Assembly: GCA_049647485.1 (NCBI GenBank)
Contig: JBARXT010000151.1
Location: 1 to 16,481 of the forward strand
Direction of reading: 5' to 3'
Origin: 62-47 sp049647485
GTDB taxonomy: Bacteria > Pseudomonadota > Alphaproteobacteria > Rhizobiales > Xanthobacteraceae
DNA: 16,481 bases
Made by a program: the position numbers and the translations under genes. Numbering within the stretch: the first letter of the stretch is position 1; every line of letters begins with the position of its first letter. The notes beneath the pieces are model-generated. The model searched no databases and had not been told where the DNA came from. It saw nothing but the letters and a program-made list of their open reading frames with translations. Shown here piece by piece: positions 12,434 to 16,481 of the stretch.

Positions 12434-14161
12434 TTACAAGAACTGCGACAGTTCTTCCTTCTTCACCTTGCCGGTGGCGGTCATCGGCAGCGCGTCGACG
12501 ATGCGGATTTCCGGCAGCTTGTAGCCGGCGAGGCGTTCCTTGCAGAACGCGCCGAGCGATTCCGCTGTCACCGTCTTGCGCTCCTCGGGGAGCAGCGTGA
12601 TGAAGGCGACCGGCACTTGCCCACGGGTGTCGTCCTCGCGGCCGATCACGCCGCTGCCAGTGACGGCAGGATGCTGCCCCAGCACCGCCTCGATCTCGGC
12701 AGGAAACACGCTCATGCCCTTCACCTTCAGCATTTCCTTGCGGCGGCCGAGGAAATGCACGGTGCCGCGTTCGGAGATCATTCCTAGATCGCCGGTGCGC
12801 AGCCAGCCGTTGACCAGGCCTTCGGCGGTGGCGTCAGGCTTGTTCCAGTAGCCTTTCAGCAACGATGGCGTGCGTACGCACAACTCACCCTCGGTGCCGA
12901 TCGGCATCAGCTTGTTGGAGCCGAATTCCAGAATCTTGAAGTCGGTCGATGGCACCGGAAGGCCGGCGAAGATCTGCTGCGCCTTGAGGTCTTGATCGTC
13001 GTCCTGCCAGCCCTGGGTGAAACTGTCGAAGGAATGGGTTTCCGTCATGCCCCACGCCGCTTCGCGCAAGGTTGAGCCGGTGAGGTCGCGCCAGCCCTGG
13101 CGGAACGCCGGATTGAGCTTCTTGACGAACGACGCAACCAGCACCTCGCGCAGCGAGCGCATGTTGTACTTCGCCGCTTCCGCGTTGCTCATGATCTCGA
13201 CGGCGTTGTCGACCACCATCATCGACACCGTGACCTTGTGCCGTTCCACCGCACGCGCGTAGGCGATCGGGTCCCAGCGCGCCAGCAGCACGCAGGTCGC
13301 ACCGGTGATGACAGGCAGGATGATGCCGACATCCTCGCCGGCGATCCAGAAGATCGGCCAAAAGTTGATGACGACGTCGGTGTTGCCGACGTGAGCGCTG
13401 ATCGAGCCCATCACCGCGCCGGTGAACAGCATGTCGCGCTGGGTATGGACGCAGCCCTTCGGCATGCCGGTGGTGCCGCCGGTATAGTTCAGCGCGGCGA
13501 TGTCATCGAGGCCGACATCGACCTGCGGCGGCTTGGCGTCGTCGGCCAGCGCCGTCATCAGGTCGATGGTGCCGGGAATGTCGATCTTCGGCACCGCCAG
13601 CGCCGAAGGGAGCGGGCCTTCCGGCTCAGACGACAGCGCGTCGCGATAGCTGGTGCTGATGATGTGGTCGAGCGTGCAGTGTGGTCGGACCGTTTCGATC
13701 AACGAGAACAGTTGATCCTGCACCACGATGATCCGTGCGCCGGAATCGTTGAGTTCGTAGCGGAGTTCGTGCTCTGTAAACATCGGATTGACCGGCACAT
13801 GCACGCAGCCGGCTTTCAGGATGCCGTAGAAGCAGACGTAGAACTGCGGGCAATTCGGCAAAAACACGGCGATGCGATCGCCCTTGCGCGCGCCGAGCTT
13901 GATCAATAGCGCCGCGAAGTTGTCGCTGAGGCGGTCGAGGTCGCGATAGCTGGTTTCCGCGCCGTAGAATTTGATCGCGGCCTTATCCGGCTGCTTTTCG
14001 GCCCACGCGTGCAGGTAGGCGGTCAGCGGCTTTTCGCCGAACGGGAAACGCGGCTGGCGCGGGACGTCGGCGGGCCACACCTTGTCGACCAGCTTGCGGA
14101 CATGGGCGAGGTAGCTGGCCTCGTCGCGGGTGTATTCGGCCACGGCAGTATCTAGCGTCAC
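12434..14161 (-). CDS. AMP-dependent acyl-CoA ligase, long-chain (FadD-like) type
   Basis: A 575-aa cytoplasmic ATP-dependent acyl-CoA ligase. The P-loop is TGGTTGMPKG at 227-236, the TGGTTG form seen in long-chain FadD enzymes. A5 is WGMTE at 370-374; GWLRTGDLGMI (A7) and FLGRRKEMLKVKG (A8) follow, and catalytic Lys565 lies in TGKVKKEE. It differs clearly from the synthetase at 8433, so the locus has two ligases with different substrate ranges. The GTG start at 14161 has AGGAGA 5 nt upstream (minus strand, 14167-14172). It lies 33 bp downstream of the carboxylase stop on the same strand, implying cotranscription and possibly making the acyl-CoA that is then carboxylated. The exact acid is not identifiable. 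Confidence 0.88.
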   Translation of the reverse strand: MTLDTAVAEYTRDEASYLAHVRKLVDKVWPADVPRQPRFPFGEKPLTAYLHAWAEKQPDKAAIKFYGAETSYRDLDRLSDNFAALLIKLGARKGDRIAVFLPNCPQFYVCFYGILKAGCVHVPVNPMFTEHELRYELNDSGARIIVVQDQLFSLIETVRPHCTLDHIISTSYRDALSSEPEGPLPSALAVPKIDIPGTIDLMTALADDAKPPQVDVGLDDIAALNYTGGTTGMPKGCVHTQRDMLFTGAVMGSISAHVGNTDVVINFWPIFWIAGEDVGIILPVITGATCVLLARWDPIAYARAVERHKVTVSMMVVDNAVEIMSNAEAAKYNMRSLREVLVASFVKKLNPAFRQGWRDLTGSTLREAAWGMTETHSFDSFTQGWQDDDQDLKAQQIFAGLPVPSTDFKILEFGSNKLMPIGTEGELCVRTPSLLKGYWNKPDATAEGLVNGWLRTGDLGMISERGTVHFLGRRKEMLKVKGMSVFPAEIEAVLGQHPAVTGSGVIGREDDTRGQVPVAFITLLPEERKTVTAESLGAFCKERLAGYKLPEIRIVDALPMTATGKVKKEELSQFL

Positions 14162-14194
14162 GGCGTTCTCCTGTTCTTTTATATTCTTATCGCA

Positions 14195-16481
14195 TCACCA
14201 CAAATCGACCCGCGTCACCTTTCGGTCGGATGTCCGCTTCGGGCGGGGGATCGACTTGAGACCGCGTATGATCCAGCGGCGAGTTTCGCACGGGTCGATG
14301 ACATCGTCGACTTCCAGAAATGTCGCGCTGCTCAACGCCTTGTTTTCTTCATAGGACTTTGTGACCATGTCGTCGAACCACGCCTTGCGCGCCGCCGGAT
14401 CTTCGATGGCCGCAAGCTCCTTGCGGTAGGCCAGCTTGATCGCGCCTTCGAGGCCCATCGCGCCGAACTCGGCGCTCGGCCACGCCACGATGAAGAACGA
14501 CGCCTGGCTGCTGCCCGCCGTCATCGCCAGCGCGCCGAGGCCGTAAGCCTTGCGCAACACAATGGTGAAGAACGGGATGCTGGAGCGCGCCCCGGTGGCG
14601 AACATCCGCGAGACGTGGCGCACTTGCGCGGTCTTCTCCACTTCGGGGCCGACCATCATGCCCGGCGTGTCGCATAGCGACACCACCGGAATATCGAAGG
14701 CGTCGCAAAGCTGGATGAAGCGTGTCGCCTTGTCGGCGCCGTCGGCGTCGATCGCGCCGCCGAGGTGATGCGAATTGTTGGCGATCAGGCCGAGCGGACG
14801 GCCCTCGATCCGGATAAACGCCGTGATCATGCCGACGCCGAAACGCGTACGCAGTTCGAGCACCGAGCCGGCGTCGGCCAGCGTGTTGATCACGCTGCGG
14901 ATGTCATAGGCGCGCAGCCGGTTTTCCGGCACCGCCTGCCGCAGCAGGCGTTGATCGGCGCAATTCCATTGGTCGATCCGACCCTGGAAATAGGAGAGGT
15001 ATTGCTTCGCGGCGGCGACGCCTTCGGCCTCGTCATCGACCAGAATGTCGATCACGCCGTTGGTGGTCTGCACCGACACCGGGCCGATGTCCTCGGGGCG
15101 GAATACGCCGAGGCCGCCGCCCTCGATCATCGCCGGGCCGCCCATGCCGATATTTGAGGTCTTGTCGGCGATGATGACGTCGCAACTGCCGAGCAGCGCG
15201 GCGTTGCCGGCGAAACAGCGGCCGGAGACGACGCCGATCGTCGGCACCTTGCCGTTCAGGTCGCCGAAGCGGTGAAACGTCGTGGTGTCGAGTCCCGCCG
15301 GTGTCGGCCATTCGTCGCCGGGCCGGCCGCCGCCGCCTTCCGCGAACACCACCACCGGCAGCGCCCACTTGTCGGCCAGGCTCAGCAGCCGGTCCTTCTT
15401 CTTGTGATTGGTGACGCCCTGCGTGCCGGCGAACACCGTGTAGTCGTAACCCATCACCGCGCAGCGCGCCTGCTCGTCGTCGAACTGCGCGCCGTTGACG
15501 GCGCCGATGCCGGTCACCATGCCGTCGGCCGGGCTCATGCGGAGCAATTCATCGACACTGCGGCGATGGCGCTGCGACGCGAGCGCCAGCCCGCCATATT
15601 CGATGAAGCTGTCGGGATCGCAGAGGTCGGCGATGTTTTCGCGCGTGGTGCGTTGGTTGGTCTTGCGGCGACGGGCGACGGCATCGGGCCGGTTCTCGTC
15701 ATAAAGCGCGGCGCGGCGCGCCAGCGCTTCGGCGAGATCGCCGCGGATATGATCGAGATCGACGACGGCCTCTGTTGTTGCGCTTGCTTCCGCATCGTCC
15801 GACGGCGCGATGTGCAGCAGCGGCTCGCCTTCGAATATGGTGTCGCCGGGCGCGACCATGACGCCATCGATCGTGCCGGACACCGGCGCGGTGACGAGGT
15901 GCTCCATCTTCATCGATTCGATCACCAGCACCTGCTGGCCGGCGCGCACGGTGTCGCCGCTCGCCACATCGCAGGAGACGATGGTGCCCTGAAGCGGTGC
16001 GACCACGAGGATGGCGCCTTCGGGCAGTGGTGCCGATGCATCGCGGGCCGGCGCATTGCGTTCGGGCAGGGCGATGGCGGCGGCGCTGTCGAATACGCCG
16101 AGCGGATCGCTGGAGGCGCGGGCGCGTTCGTTGGTGCGGCCATCCGTGGTATTGCCGGAGTCAAACCGCGCGGCGGCGGCAAGGATCGCATCGAGATGCG
16201 TTTCGATGAAATTCGTCGAAATCTTGTCCGCGATGAAATCCGGCTGGTCGAGAATGGCACGCAGCACCGGAATGTTGGTGGCGACGCCGTCGATGCGGAA
16301 ATCGCGCAACGCGCGGCGGCCGCGCTGGAGCGCGTCGGCAAAATTTTCCGGCGACGAGACGATGATCTTGGCGAGCAGCGAGTCATAGCGCGGGCTGGTG
16401 CGATAGCCGGCATAACCGAACGTATCGATGCGCACGCCGGGGCCAGAGGGAGGATCGAATGCGCGTAGCGTGCCGCCACTC
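14195..16481 (-). CDS. Single-chain biotin-dependent acyl-CoA carboxylase (BC-BCCP-CT fusion), 5' end outside window
   Basis: Partial, with 761 residues visible; the frame stays open to the window edge, and the GTG at 16435 is internal rather than a start. From the N-terminus: the end of a biotin carboxylase domain (GVRIDTFGYAGYRTSPRYDSLLAKI), a linker of about 70 residues, a biotin carrier domain with the biotinylation motif ESMKMEH (Lys codon 15908-15910), and both carboxyltransferase halves: AEGGGGRPGDEWPT then GGPAMIEGGG in the first, and LCDTPGMMVGPEVEKT with KAYGLGALAM in the second. Having all activities in one polypeptide is the layout described for single-chain long-chain acyl-CoA carboxylases, unlike the split AccABCD or PccAB types. 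ATP-dependent carboxylation of an acyl-CoA is expected. The FadD-like ligase follows 33 bp downstream. Confidence 0.88.
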   Translation of the reverse strand, partial: SGGTLRAFDPPSGPGVRIDTFGYAGYRTSPRYDSLLAKIIVSSPENFADALQRGRRALRDFRIDGVATNIPVLRAILDQPDFIADKISTNFIETHLDAILAAAARFDSGNTTDGRTNERARASSDPLGVFDSAAAIALPERNAPARDASAPLPEGAILVVAPLQGTIVSCDVASGDTVRAGQQVLVIESMKMEHLVTAPVSGTIDGVMVAPGDTIFEGEPLLHIAPSDDAEASATTEAVVDLDHIRGDLAEALARRAALYDENRPDAVARRRKTNQRTTRENIADLCDPDSFIEYGGLALASQRHRRSVDELLRMSPADGMVTGIGAVNGAQFDDEQARCAVMGYDYTVFAGTQGVTNHKKKDRLLSLADKWALPVVVFAEGGGGRPGDEWPTPAGLDTTTFHRFGDLNGKVPTIGVVSGRCFAGNAALLGSCDVIIADKTSNIGMGGPAMIEGGGLGVFRPEDIGPVSVQTTNGVIDILVDDEAEGVAAAKQYLSYFQGRIDQWNCADQRLLRQAVPENRLRAYDIRSVINTLADAGSVLELRTRFGVGMITAFIRIEGRPLGLIANNSHHLGGAIDADGADKATRFIQLCDAFDIPVVSLCDTPGMMVGPEVEKTAQVRHVSRMFATGARSSIPFFTIVLRKAYGLGALAMTAGSSQASFFIVAWPSAEFGAMGLEGAIKLAYRKELAAIEDPAARKAWFDDMVTKSYEENKALSSATFLEVDDVIDPCETRRWIIRGLKSIPRPKRTSDRKVTRVDLW

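Noticed and set aside
13268..13480. P-loop TGGTTG of the minus-strand ligase as an inactivating substitution
   Set aside because: TGGTTG is a normal variant in FadD-type ligases, and the catalytic Lys and A5 motif are intact.
15272..16468. Plus-strand open frame of 398 codons opposite the carboxylase
   Set aside because: Low-complexity Arg/Ala/Gly composition opposite clear biotin carrier and carboxyltransferase motifs.
1..16481. CRISPR array, tRNA, riboswitch, prophage or transposase
   Set aside because: No regularly spaced direct repeats, cloverleaf sequences, conserved aptamer cores or transposase motifs were seen on either strand.

Overview
The window is GC-rich, densely packed alphaproteobacterial DNA. 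Codon use, overlapping start/stop codons, branched-chain-type importers next to CoA-ester enzymes, and several palindromic repeats between genes all resemble Bradyrhizobium, Rhodopseudomonas and other Nitrobacteraceae. I recall those repeats from these genera and did not search for them. There are no tRNA, rRNA, CRISPR, phage or transposase genes. The content is catabolic: uptake, CoA activation and breakdown of an organic acid.

Layout, left to right. Positions 1-222 hold a hairpin and a 124-bp inverted repeat. Positions 223-4415 (+) are a tightly coupled operon: livH and livM type permeases, a short-chain dehydrogenase (SDR), then livG and livF type ATPases. Positions 4413-4577 carry two adjacent palindromes. 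An MmgE/PrpD family gene follows (4609-5946). After a regulatory gap with three related operator-like sites (5971-6079), a second operon (6090-10825, +) encodes an ACAD10/11-type aminoglycoside-phosphotransferase-like kinase, an acyl-CoA dehydrogenase, an acyl-CoA synthetase and a FadR-class GntR regulator. A periplasmic binding protein gene (11040-12371, +) has its own candidate promoter and completes the importer. A bidirectional terminator separates it from a leftward pair on the minus strand: a single-chain biotin-dependent acyl-CoA carboxylase, cut by the right edge of the window, and a FadD-like acyl-CoA ligase.

How the genes may work together (inference). The binding protein with LivHMGF-type subunits imports a carboxylate, and the synthetase makes its CoA ester. 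The SDR interconverts a keto and a hydroxy group. The kinase phosphorylates the hydroxyacyl-CoA, and the dehydrogenase-fold partner eliminates phosphate to give an enoyl-CoA. This is the logic of vertebrate ACAD10/ACAD11 and of the Pseudomonas levulinate enzymes LvaA, LvaC, LvaD and LvaE. The GntR protein, last in the operon, probably represses it through a perfect 17-bp palindrome at the predicted transcription start. The most interesting points are this split kinase/dehydrogenase module tied to a dedicated importer, the helically phased operator array, and a repeat that has become coding sequence at the end of the binding protein gene.
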